Assembly (NCBI RefSeq): GCF_900117445.1
Contig: NZ_FPEJ01000013.1
Location: 372,001-436,000, forward strand
Reading direction: 5' to 3'
Source of the DNA: Hyphomicrobium sp. NDB2Meth4
GTDB taxonomy: Bacteria > Pseudomonadota > Alphaproteobacteria > Rhizobiales > Hyphomicrobiaceae
Length of the DNA: 64,000 bases
The stretch's first letter is position 1, and every line of letters starts with the position of its first letter. This document shows, piece by piece, positions 17,035 to 24,163 of this stretch. The position numbers were made by a program, and so were the translations under genes. Under the pieces are notes generated by a model that saw only the letters and a program-made list of their open reading frames with translations, had not been told where the DNA came from and made no database searches.

Positions 17035-17241
17035 TCAGCTCGTCCGCGATGAACGAGCAAACTTGAGCAGCGAAGAGATCGTCGTGCTCGTCTTCAGTGA
17101 TGCCTGAGCGGTGTCGGTCTGCTTTGCACTAGTGAGCGAAATCGCCAGCAACAGCGCAGTCACCAGGAAAAGGATCAGCGCGCCCGTACGCGCCCACGCC
17201 CAGTGCGCGCCGTACTGCGATTTGACTGTCTGAAGATCCAT
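17035..17241 (-). CDS. Small single-helix membrane protein of unknown function (68 aa)
   Basis: The frame beginning MDLQTVKSQYGAHWAW carries one membrane helix (ALILFLVTALLLAISL) and a Ser/Thr-rich C-terminus. The ATG at 17241 has GAGGG about 7 bases upstream; an earlier in-frame start at 17331 adds a low-complexity basic stretch and is less likely. I do not recognise a family. A CtrA-like box (17355-17370) lies upstream. Confidence 0.55.
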   Translation of the reverse strand: MDLQTVKSQYGAHWAWARTGALILFLVTALLLAISLTSAKQTDTAQASLKTSTTISSLLKFARSSRTS

Positions 17242-17354
17242 GTTCGAGCCCTCGGGGGGTGAGAGTCTGCGATCGAGTTGAGGTTTTTGTAACCGATAAC
17301 GCCTCGTTAGTCTAACTCGATCTCGCGTCATTGGCTAACGCAAGGCTTTGAGTT

Positions 17355-17370
17355 TTAACGAAGTATTTAC
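17355..17370. promoter_or_regulatory. Possible CtrA half-match box
   Basis: TTAA, seven bases, then TTTAC differs by one base from the CtrA consensus TTAA-N7-TTAAC. It lies about 115 bases upstream of the small membrane protein at 17035-17241. A single near-match in a 150-base gap could be chance. Confidence 0.2.
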
Positions 17371-17388
17371 TATTGCGGCGGCGGAGCG

Positions 17389-19053
17389 CTATTCCGGGCG
17401 ATTGCTGCCGCGAACCTGAGACAGCGTGCGCTTCACACTGATGGCTTCCGCATCGATGCACAGCTCGATCAGCACCGGAACTTCGGAAACGAGAGCCCGC
17501 TTCAGTGCGGGCAGGAACTCCTGCGTGCTTTCAATGCGCACGGCCTGGGCACCATAGCTGCGCGCCAGGGCGACGAAATCCGGGTTCACCAGTGTCGTCG
17601 CCACGACCCGTCCGGGAAAGCGGCTTTCCTGGTGCATGCGGATCGTGCCGTACATGCCGTTGTTGGCGACGATAACCACGATCGGCAACGCGTACTGCAC
17701 CGCCGTCGCCAGCTCCTGCACCGTCATCTGCAGGCAGCCGTCCCCGGCGAGTGCAATCACCGGGCGATCGGGATGCTGCAGCTTGGCGGCGATCGCCGCT
17801 GGCAGCCCGTAACCCATCGACCCCGACGTTGGCGCCAGCTGCGTCGGCCATCCCTTGTAGCGGAAGTAGCGGTGAACGAACGCTGCGTAGTTGCCCGCAC
17901 CGTTGGTAACGATCGCCTCGTCCGGCAACTCTCGCGACAGTGTGGTGATCACCTGTTCGAGCCGCACGCTGCCCACCGTCGCCAGCGGTTTCAGCGACCG
18001 CTCATAGCTCGCCCGCAGATCACGCCGCAGTCTCGCCCACCGGCGCTTCACCGGCGGCTTCATGCGCGCCAGCGCTTTGGCCATCGCTTCCGGCGCCGCG
18101 ATGATCGGCATATCGGCGCGGTAGAGGCGGCCGATCTCGGTCGGCGAGCGGTGCGCGTGGATGAGGAACTGGCTCGGCCGCGGCGTCTCGATCAGCGAGT
18201 AGTCCGCCGTTGTGATGTCCCCCGGCGCTTCGCCGATCACCAGCAGCACGTCCGCACCGCGGATCGCCGAGGCGAGCTTGGGATCCATGTCGATGCCCGC
18301 ATGCCCCGCATAGCATGGGTGCCGGTTGTCGAAGTGATCCTGCCGCCGGAACGCCGTCGCCACGGGCATGTCGAACGCCGCCGCGAACTTGGCGATGTCG
18401 CTTGCCGTTGCCGTGCTCCATCCGCCTCCGCCCAGCAACACGATTGGTCGCTCGGCAGTCTCCAGCCTGGCCTTGAGCTTCGTTATCTCGCTGGATGAGG
18501 GAACGGGCGCTGCATGCTTCGCAGCCTCCGCAACGACAGGCGCCTCCACGTCCATCGCCGACAGCACGTCGGTCGGCAGTCCGAGGACCGCGGGCCCCTG
18601 CCGGCCCGAGGTCGCCGCCTGAAACGCACGGCCGACATATTCGGGAATGCGCTCGGGCTCGCGCACCACGCCCACCCAGTTGGCGACGCCGCCGAACATC
18701 GCTTGAAGATCGATCTCCTGGAACGCCCCGCGTCCCTCGTGCTCGCGCTCGATCAGGCCGACCAGCAGCACCATGGGCGTCGCGTCCTGGTGTGCGACAT
18801 AGACCCCGCTGGCGGCATTGGTGACACCCGGCGCCCGCGTCACGAAGGCGACGCCCGGCCGCCCCGTTAGCTTGCCCGTCGCCTCGGCCATCATCGCCGC
18901 GCCGCCTTCGTGGCGGCAAACCACTGTGCGGATCGCGCTCTCGTCGAACAGCGCATCGAGGGCCACGATGAAGCTCTCGCCCGGCACTGTGAAAAGCGTG
19001 CGGCAGCCCTCAGCGACGAGCTGGTCGATTAGGATCTTGCCCCCTGTACGCAT
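17389..19053 (-). CDS. Acetolactate-synthase-like thiamine pyrophosphate enzyme (554 aa)
   Basis: A three-domain TPP enzyme. The N-terminal PYR domain has TGGKILIDQLVAEGCRTLF and VPGESF with the catalytic Glu26. A central domain follows. The C-terminal PP domain has the metal/TPP motif ALAGDGCLQMTVQEL to ANNGMYGTIR. No regulatory-subunit gene (ilvH) is adjacent and the sequence looks like the catabolic or uncharacterised ALS-like group, so I give no gene symbol. The start MRTGGK at 19053 is chosen by family fit; in-frame ATGs at 19080 and 19188 add unlike residues. Divergent from the decarboxylase gene. Confidence 0.82.
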   Translation of the reverse strand: MRTGGKILIDQLVAEGCRTLFTVPGESFIVALDALFDESAIRTVVCRHEGGAAMMAEATGKLTGRPGVAFVTRAPGVTNAASGVYVAHQDATPMVLLVGLIEREHEGRGAFQEIDLQAMFGGVANWVGVVREPERIPEYVGRAFQAATSGRQGPAVLGLPTDVLSAMDVEAPVVAEAAKHAAPVPSSSEITKLKARLETAERPIVLLGGGGWSTATASDIAKFAAAFDMPVATAFRRQDHFDNRHPCYAGHAGIDMDPKLASAIRGADVLLVIGEAPGDITTADYSLIETPRPSQFLIHAHRSPTEIGRLYRADMPIIAAPEAMAKALARMKPPVKRRWARLRRDLRASYERSLKPLATVGSVRLEQVITTLSRELPDEAIVTNGAGNYAAFVHRYFRYKGWPTQLAPTSGSMGYGLPAAIAAKLQHPDRPVIALAGDGCLQMTVQELATAVQYALPIVVIVANNGMYGTIRMHQESRFPGRVVATTLVNPDFVALARSYGAQAVRIESTQEFLPALKRALVSEVPVLIELCIDAEAISVKRTLSQVRGSNRPE

Positions 19054-19273
19054 TAAAGACGCTTCACCGCCGCGTGCCATTCGCTGAGTTTGAGCTGTTT
19101 TAGGCGGGCTTTGACGCTGCAGGACAGCCCTAACCGCCGGTTCGGTTACGATTGTAGCCCGATCGGGGAGCCCTTTGCGAACCCACATGGATCACCGCGC
19201 CGCCATGCCGCTTGTCGTGGACTGCGTTTACAACTTTGGAACCCCCGTGCAGCTTAGCGGTTGGGCTTTCGCG

Positions 19274-19340
19274 CCCCTGTCATAAGAAAGGTCTTTACAG
19301 GGGGGGAGGGGACCCCTAAATGCACCCCTCTTCGTTTTTT
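19274..19340 (+). promoter_or_regulatory. Attenuator-like structured leader of the ornithine/lysine decarboxylase gene
   Basis: Upstream of the decarboxylase start, CCCCTGT (19274-19280) can pair with ACAGGGG (19297-19303). A later GAGGGG (19306-19311) can pair with CCCCTC (19325-19330), which is followed by TTCG and six T (19335-19340). The G-rich run 19300-19311 is shared by the competing pairings, as in a transcription attenuator. A speF RNA element has been described upstream of ornithine decarboxylase genes in Alphaproteobacteria. I cannot test this leader against its covariance model. Confidence 0.4.
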
Positions 19341-19401
19341 GGCGGTCTCTGCTTTCTAGCAATTGCTCGTGTGCGCCCACGGGCGGTGGAGGTCCTATGC
19401 G

Positions 19402-20580
19402 ATGGAGAAGCTCTCCTCTGCGACTGCACTGATCGACAAGTGCCGGCCCGAGCGGCCGGTGCGAGGACTTCGGCCGCGTGCTGCGGGCCGTGCGGCGCGA
19501 TGGTTCATCGACAAATTCCCCGGCGACGTGGCCTACGCCTACAAGGCGAACAGCTCGGTTTTCCTCATCGGAGCGCTCTACGGCGCGGGCATCCGTCACT
19601 TCGACGTCGCCTCCCTGCCCGAGATCGAGGACGCGGCGACGATCCCCGACGCACACCTGCATTTCATGCATCCGGTGAAGTCTCGCCACGCCATCCGCCG
19701 CGCCTATGACCTTGGCGTGCGCTCGTTCTCCCTCGACAGCGAGGACGAGCTGAACAAGATCATCGCCTGCACCGATGGCGCCCGCGACCTGATCCTCTGG
19801 GTCCGCGTGGCCGTGCCCGCCATCAACAGCCGCATCCCGCTTGAGCGCAAGTTCGGCATCACCGGCGCCGACGCCGCGCGTCTGCTGGTCAAGACGCGCC
19901 AGGCTGCCGCCGAGCTGGGCATCACGTTCCACGTCGGCTCGCAGACATCGACGCCCGACGCTTACGTCACCGCGCTGGGCGAGGTGCACCGCCTCATCGT
20001 GAAAGCCGGCGTCATGATCGACCGGCTCGACGTCGGCGGCGGCTTTCCCTCGCGCTACCCGGACACCGATCCCGCGCCCTTGCAGGACTTCATGGATGTC
20101 ATCTCCGCCGGCGTAGAGACGCTGCCGGTGAAGGAGAACATCAAGCTGATGTGCGAGCCCGGCCGCGCGCTTGTCGCCGAGGCCGAGAGCCTGATCGTGC
20201 GCGTCGACGCCCGACGCGGCAACAGCCTCTACATCAACGACGGCTCCTACGGGATGCTGTTCGACGCCGCGCACCTCGGCTTCATCTTCCCCACGCGTCT
20301 CATCTCCCGCAGCGTCGATGCGTCGGACCCGCTCGTGCCCTTCCAGTTCTGGGGGCCGACGTGCGACTCCATCGATTACATGAAGGGCCCGTTCCTTTTG
20401 CCCGACTCGATCCGCGAGGGTGACTACATCGAGATCGGCAACATGGGCGCCTATGCGCGCGCCATCGCCGGCCGCTTCAACGGCTATGGCGAATACGACG
20501 AGGTCATCCTCCTCGATCCGCCGATGCTCACCATGTACGGCGAGGAAGCCGCCGAGGCATCGACAGCCGCCCGCCGCTGA
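19402..20580 (+). CDS. Type III PLP-dependent ornithine/lysine decarboxylase (392 aa)
   Basis: An alanine-racemase-fold decarboxylase making putrescine or cadaverine. AYAYKANSS holds the PLP lysine (Lys48); later motifs are FHVGSQ, DVGGGFPSRYP, CEPGRALVAEA and GPTCDSID with the active-site Cys-Asp across the dimer. The ATG at 19402 has GGAGG about 9 bases upstream. Ornithine and lysine specificity cannot be separated by eye. A structured leader with a terminator-like stem precedes the gene, which would suit polyamine control. Confidence 0.9.
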   Translation: MEKLSSATALIDKCRPERPVRGLRPRAAGRAARWFIDKFPGDVAYAYKANSSVFLIGALYGAGIRHFDVASLPEIEDAATIPDAHLHFMHPVKSRHAIRRAYDLGVRSFSLDSEDELNKIIACTDGARDLILWVRVAVPAINSRIPLERKFGITGADAARLLVKTRQAAAELGITFHVGSQTSTPDAYVTALGEVHRLIVKAGVMIDRLDVGGGFPSRYPDTDPAPLQDFMDVISAGVETLPVKENIKLMCEPGRALVAEAESLIVRVDARRGNSLYINDGSYGMLFDAAHLGFIFPTRLISRSVDASDPLVPFQFWGPTCDSIDYMKGPFLLPDSIREGDYIEIGNMGAYARAIAGRFNGYGEYDEVILLDPPMLTMYGEEAAEASTAARR

Positions 20581-20594
20581 CGTCGCCATAGCGA

Positions 20595-20621
20595 CCTCGC
20601 CAATCCGTAAGGTTGGCGAGG
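20595..20621 (+). terminator. Hairpin after the decarboxylase gene
   Basis: CCTCGCCAA (20595-20603) pairs exactly with TTGGCGAGG (20613-20621) around a 9-base loop, 14 bases after the stop codon. There is no T tract, so it may be a stability hairpin rather than a full intrinsic terminator. Confidence 0.55.
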
Positions 20622-20715
20622 CTTGCCTGCGGCATTCCTCCGCACCAGATCAAACATTGCCCGCTCTCAAGGGGACAGGTGTCGCGAGCGGCACCAACCA
20701 GGGAGTGAAACAACT

Positions 20716-21015
20716 ATGAACAGGGCAATGATGATCGGCCTGTGCGCCGGCGCCGGCATGATGTTCCAATGCGTAATCCCCACCTCGGCGTCCGCCGAAT
20801 ATCTCGGCTATGGCAACGGCGATCCGGGAAATTGGGACTACAACACCGAGCAGGCAGGCGGTCCGTGTAACCTTCCGGGCCAGACCGCGATCGATGCGCA
20901 AACCGGACAGCCGAAGTGCTGTTCCCGATATAATCCCATGAGCTTGTGCCCGCTGAAGCGTTCCGAACCGCGCTACTACCGCCATCCACGCCGCATGGGC
21001 GGCTCACCCAACTAG
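20716..21015 (+). CDS. Small secreted Cys-containing protein of unknown function (99 aa)
   Basis: A signal peptide (about 1-27, ending PTSASA before EYLG) leads to a mature part of some 70 residues, rich in Gly, Pro, Tyr and Arg, with four cysteines (one in GGPCNLP, two in KCCSRY, one in SLCPLK). The ATG at 20716 has GGGAG about 10 bases upstream. I recognise no family. Two disulfides in the periplasm are possible. Confidence 0.6.
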   Translation: MNRAMMIGLCAGAGMMFQCVIPTSASAEYLGYGNGDPGNWDYNTEQAGGPCNLPGQTAIDAQTGQPKCCSRYNPMSLCPLKRSEPRYYRHPRRMGGSPN

Positions 21016-21227
21016 GCTTGAGAGGCATCTGCCCAAACGCCATCGGTGCGCGGGCTTCGCGGCCTGCGCCCGATCGCCGCCGCACAGCCTTTCGAATGAT
21101 CTAAGTCATCCGCACGCGAATCCATTTACGGAGGATTAGCATGCGCATGGAATGACATCCTCTCGAGGGGCGGCTCTGTAGGTTCGATTGCTAGCGGCCC
21201 AGCGAACAATGGCTTCCGGGGATAGTC

Positions 21228-22733
21228 GTGAAGAGCACGCGCGCAGTCGGGATTGACGACAGACTAGGCTTTATGGGCTTCGATAAGCGGACGCGAGCCA
21301 TGCTGCGCGATCTGCAACCGGTTATCTCCGAGCACATCGGCAGCGCACTGGATGTCTTCTACGATAAGGCGTCACGCGTCCCCGCAACGAGCAGGCACTT
21401 CACTGATACGGCGCACATGGCAGCTGCCAAGAACCGCCAGATCGAGCACTGGCGGTCGATTGCGTCGGCCGAATTCGGTAACGAGTACGCAGAAAAGGTG
21501 CGCGCCATCGGCCGCACACATGCCCGGCTCGGTCTCGAACCGCGCTGGTACATCGGCGGATACGCGCTGATCACCGAGCAGCTCATCGCAGCCGTGGTAA
21601 ACGATCAATGGCCAACGTTGATGCGGCTTTCGAAGTCCAACGCCAAGGGCATGGCCGACGCATTGGCGACCCTCGTCAAAGCCGTCATGCTCGACATGGA
21701 CCTGGCAATCTCCACCTACCTCGAAGCCCTCGACGAGCAGCGCACCATCGCCGAGCAGGCTCGCCTCGAAGCCGAGAAGAACCAGACAGCAGCTCTCGCA
21801 GCCTTGGCCGAGGGGTTGCACCGCCTCGCTGCCGGCGACCTCACCACCCGGATTGAGGCGTCCCTCGCACCCGAGTTCGCGGCCATCAAAGAGAACTTCG
21901 ATTCGACGGTCGAACGCCTGCAGCAGGCCATGTCGACCATCCGCCTCGACGCCCAGGTGATCGAGTCGGGCACGCAGGAGATCTCCGCCGCCGCCGACGA
22001 TCTTTCCTCGCGCACCGAGCGCCAAGCCGCCAGCCTCGAGGAGACTGCCGCGGCGCTCGAGCAGATTACCGCCACCGTCAAGAACGCAGCCCAAGGCGCC
22101 GCTCACGCGCGCGATGTCGTTGCCAACGCCAAGGGCGATGCTGAGCGCGGTGGCTCCGTTGCCCGCGCCGCCATCGAGGCCATGGGCTCGATTGACAAGT
22201 CGTCCGGTCAGATCGCCGACATCATCGGCGTCATCGACGAGATCGCCTTCCAGACCAACCTGCTCGCCCTCAACGCCGGTGTCGAAGCCGCGCGCGCGGG
22301 TGAAGCCGGCCGCGGCTTCGCCGTCGTCGCCTCGGAAGTCCGCGCGCTCGCGCAGCGTTCGGCCGACGCCGCCAAGCAGATCAAGACGCTCATCGGAACT
22401 TCCACCGCCCAGGTGAAGGAGGGCGTCGACCTCGTCTCGCAGACCGGGCAGGCGTTCGAGCGCATCGTCGGGCAGGTGGCAGATCTCAACGCCGTCGTCG
22501 GCAACATCGCCAACGGCGCCGTGCAGCAGGTCGAAGCCTTGCAGGAAGTGAATGGCGCCGTCGGCGAGATCGACCGTGTCACCCAGCAGAATGCCGCCAT
22601 GGCCGAGGAGGCGACCGCGGCAAGTCACGCCCTGGCGCAGAAAACCATCGACCTCAATCGCCTGCTCGACACCTTCGAGGTGGAAAAGGCGAGGGCGCCG
22701 TCGCGCACCCCCGTGCGTCCCCGCGCAGCCTAA
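21228..22733 (+). CDS. Globin-coupled soluble methyl-accepting chemotaxis protein (501 aa)
   Basis: The N-terminal 180 residues form a protoglobin-type sensor; the F-helix segment AIGRTHARLGLEPRWYIGGY contains the probable haem-binding His98. A linker with a HAMP-like region (about 200-250) leads to a long signalling coiled coil whose tip reads IDEIAFQTNLLALNAGVEAA, followed by GRGFAVVASEVRALAQRS. There is no membrane helix, so this is a cytoplasmic oxygen or gas sensor for chemotaxis (HemAT-like). The start is GTG at 21228 with GGGGA upstream; the nearby ATG at 21209 is out of frame. No other chemotaxis genes are adjacent. Confidence 0.92.
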   Translation: MKSTRAVGIDDRLGFMGFDKRTRAMLRDLQPVISEHIGSALDVFYDKASRVPATSRHFTDTAHMAAAKNRQIEHWRSIASAEFGNEYAEKVRAIGRTHARLGLEPRWYIGGYALITEQLIAAVVNDQWPTLMRLSKSNAKGMADALATLVKAVMLDMDLAISTYLEALDEQRTIAEQARLEAEKNQTAALAALAEGLHRLAAGDLTTRIEASLAPEFAAIKENFDSTVERLQQAMSTIRLDAQVIESGTQEISAAADDLSSRTERQAASLEETAAALEQITATVKNAAQGAAHARDVVANAKGDAERGGSVARAAIEAMGSIDKSSGQIADIIGVIDEIAFQTNLLALNAGVEAARAGEAGRGFAVVASEVRALAQRSADAAKQIKTLIGTSTAQVKEGVDLVSQTGQAFERIVGQVADLNAVVGNIANGAVQQVEALQEVNGAVGEIDRVTQQNAAMAEEATAASHALAQKTIDLNRLLDTFEVEKARAPSRTPVRPRAA

Positions 22734-22785
22734 CCTGCGCGCAGCCGCAAACGCTCGCGTCGGAAGGCTGACCTGTAAGGGAGAA

Positions 22786-22860
22786 TGGTGGGCGGTATAG
22801 GGATTGAACCTATGACCCCACGCGTGTGAAGCGTGTGCTCTACCGCTGAGCTAACCGCCC
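22786..22860 (-). tRNA. tRNA-Val (anticodon CAC)
   Basis: The minus strand folds as a complete tRNA: acceptor GGGCGGT with ACCGCCC, D arm with AGCGGTAGA, anticodon stem CACGC/GCGTG around loop TTCACAC (anticodon CAC), T arm with GGTTCAATCC, discriminator A and an encoded CCA. The 5' end is 22860; the CCA occupies 22788-22786. Confidence 0.96.
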
Positions 22861-22932
22861 GCCGTGCCGGAATATGAAATGTGACCGGGGCGTCCTTATG
22901 CGAGCGCCCCTTCACCCTGTCAAGGTGCCCGC

Positions 22933-23931
22933 TTACGGCAGCAACGCGAACGAATGGGCGATCTTTGGGAACTCGGCCGCGATTTGCGGCTTGTCCCGCG
23001 GCGTCGCGATGCCGATCAGGCGATAGTAGCCGCCGTCTTTGCCCAGCAACATCGCCTGGTACAGATGAAGTGGTGTGCCATGGTCGTCATCGGCCGCTTC
23101 GCCTTCCAGCTCGATGCCGTCTAGCCCACCGATGTTGATCGAACGCGGCTCGCCGATCTTGAAGTCTTTATAGCCGGGCATGCTGGCCAGCAGCGCCGTC
23201 GCCAGCTTGGCCGGGTCCGCCACAGGACGCTTGTCGAGCGAAGGCGCGACCATGAACGCTGATCGCGTCTCGCCGGTGCGATCAGGATCGAGGCGCCCGT
23301 CGAGCGTATAGACCTTGCTCGTGCCGACCAGCGTTCCCGCTTCCTTGAACGGCCCGAGATAGGTGAGTGAAAACAGGTTGCGCACCGCCGGCTTCTCGGT
23401 GGTCTTGGCCGTCGCCAGCACGTGCTCGATGACTTCCGGCTTCACGCTGCCGTCGTCGAGCGACAGCGTCGGCACGTTGACCGACACCAGCACCGTCTGA
23501 TCGGCGGTCTGGAACAGCACGAAGTACTTGGCATAGGTCCCCGCCTCCGACTTCTGCCGCGCACGCATGTAGATGTGCTTGTCGCTGCGGTCGAGCGAGC
23601 CCTTTTCAACGTGGGTGATGCCGCGCTTGGCCAGCTCTTCCGGCGTAAATCCCTGCGCCATCTTGTCGTACTCGCCGACCGGCGCCTCCAAGATGACGTA
23701 CGAAACGCCCGTCGCGTCGTTCTGGAACCCCGAGAACAGCGGCGATGGCGTGTAGCCCGCGGGAAGGTCGAGCACCACCCGGCTATTGGGCGCCTGCTGC
23801 GGGGTCGCCGAGGCCGGTGCCACCATGGCAAAGGCGAACAGGATCGCCGCAACCAGGGCAGCCCCGCCCGCTTGCCTGGGCCGGCGCGCCAGAATTGTGA
23901 TCATCGAAGGCAGCGCAATCGGCAGCGGCAT
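22933..23931 (-). CDS. Secreted protein of unknown function (332 aa)
   Basis: The N-terminus has a basic stretch and a hydrophobic segment ending AMVAPASATPQ, a plausible signal peptide (cleavage near 42-43). The mature part has alternating short beta-like segments with no motif that I can assign; it ends IAAEFPKIAHSFALLP. It is a monocistronic gene on the minus strand, divergent from the exporter gene at 24164. Two later in-frame ATGs are near residue 10 and cannot be excluded as starts. Confidence 0.7.
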   Translation of the reverse strand: MPLPIALPSMITILARRPRQAGGAALVAAILFAFAMVAPASATPQQAPNSRVVLDLPAGYTPSPLFSGFQNDATGVSYVILEAPVGEYDKMAQGFTPEELAKRGITHVEKGSLDRSDKHIYMRARQKSEAGTYAKYFVLFQTADQTVLVSVNVPTLSLDDGSVKPEVIEHVLATAKTTEKPAVRNLFSLTYLGPFKEAGTLVGTSKVYTLDGRLDPDRTGETRSAFMVAPSLDKRPVADPAKLATALLASMPGYKDFKIGEPRSINIGGLDGIELEGEAADDDHGTPLHLYQAMLLGKDGGYYRLIGIATPRDKPQIAAEFPKIAHSFALLP

Positions 23932-24163
23932 GAGGGGTGTCCAGGCGGATATGACGAGGCCGGCGAAAGGAGCCGGTTCTTACGGCCATATTGGGGCACA
24001 GGGCGTTGCATAGAAGCCTCGCCCACGGCTCTTCACAGTCAGCGCCGCAAATGCAACGATCCCGCCGCATCCGCCGATTCCTTGAGCGGCGTTGCCAACT
24101 TGCCCGGGACAACTGAGCACCGGCACCGTAAACCAAGCCGAATGATGCGCCGTTGGGGGAACT

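Noticed and set aside
19438-19530. Suspected frameshift at the N-terminus of the decarboxylase, where RGLRPRAAGRAARWF looked odd
   Set aside because: The stretch fits the decarboxylase subfamily pattern RPERPV-xxxRP-xxx-ARWF, and the frame stays consistent with codon use, so no frameshift is needed.
19228-20589. 453-codon open frame on the minus strand across the decarboxylase gene
   Set aside because: It is antisense to a gene with intact motifs, has repetitive Val/Gly/Asp/Arg composition typical of GC-rich shadows and no ribosome site.
21372-22628. 418-codon minus-strand frame over the chemoreceptor gene
   Set aside because: Antisense to a coiled-coil gene, whose codon pattern favours open antisense frames.
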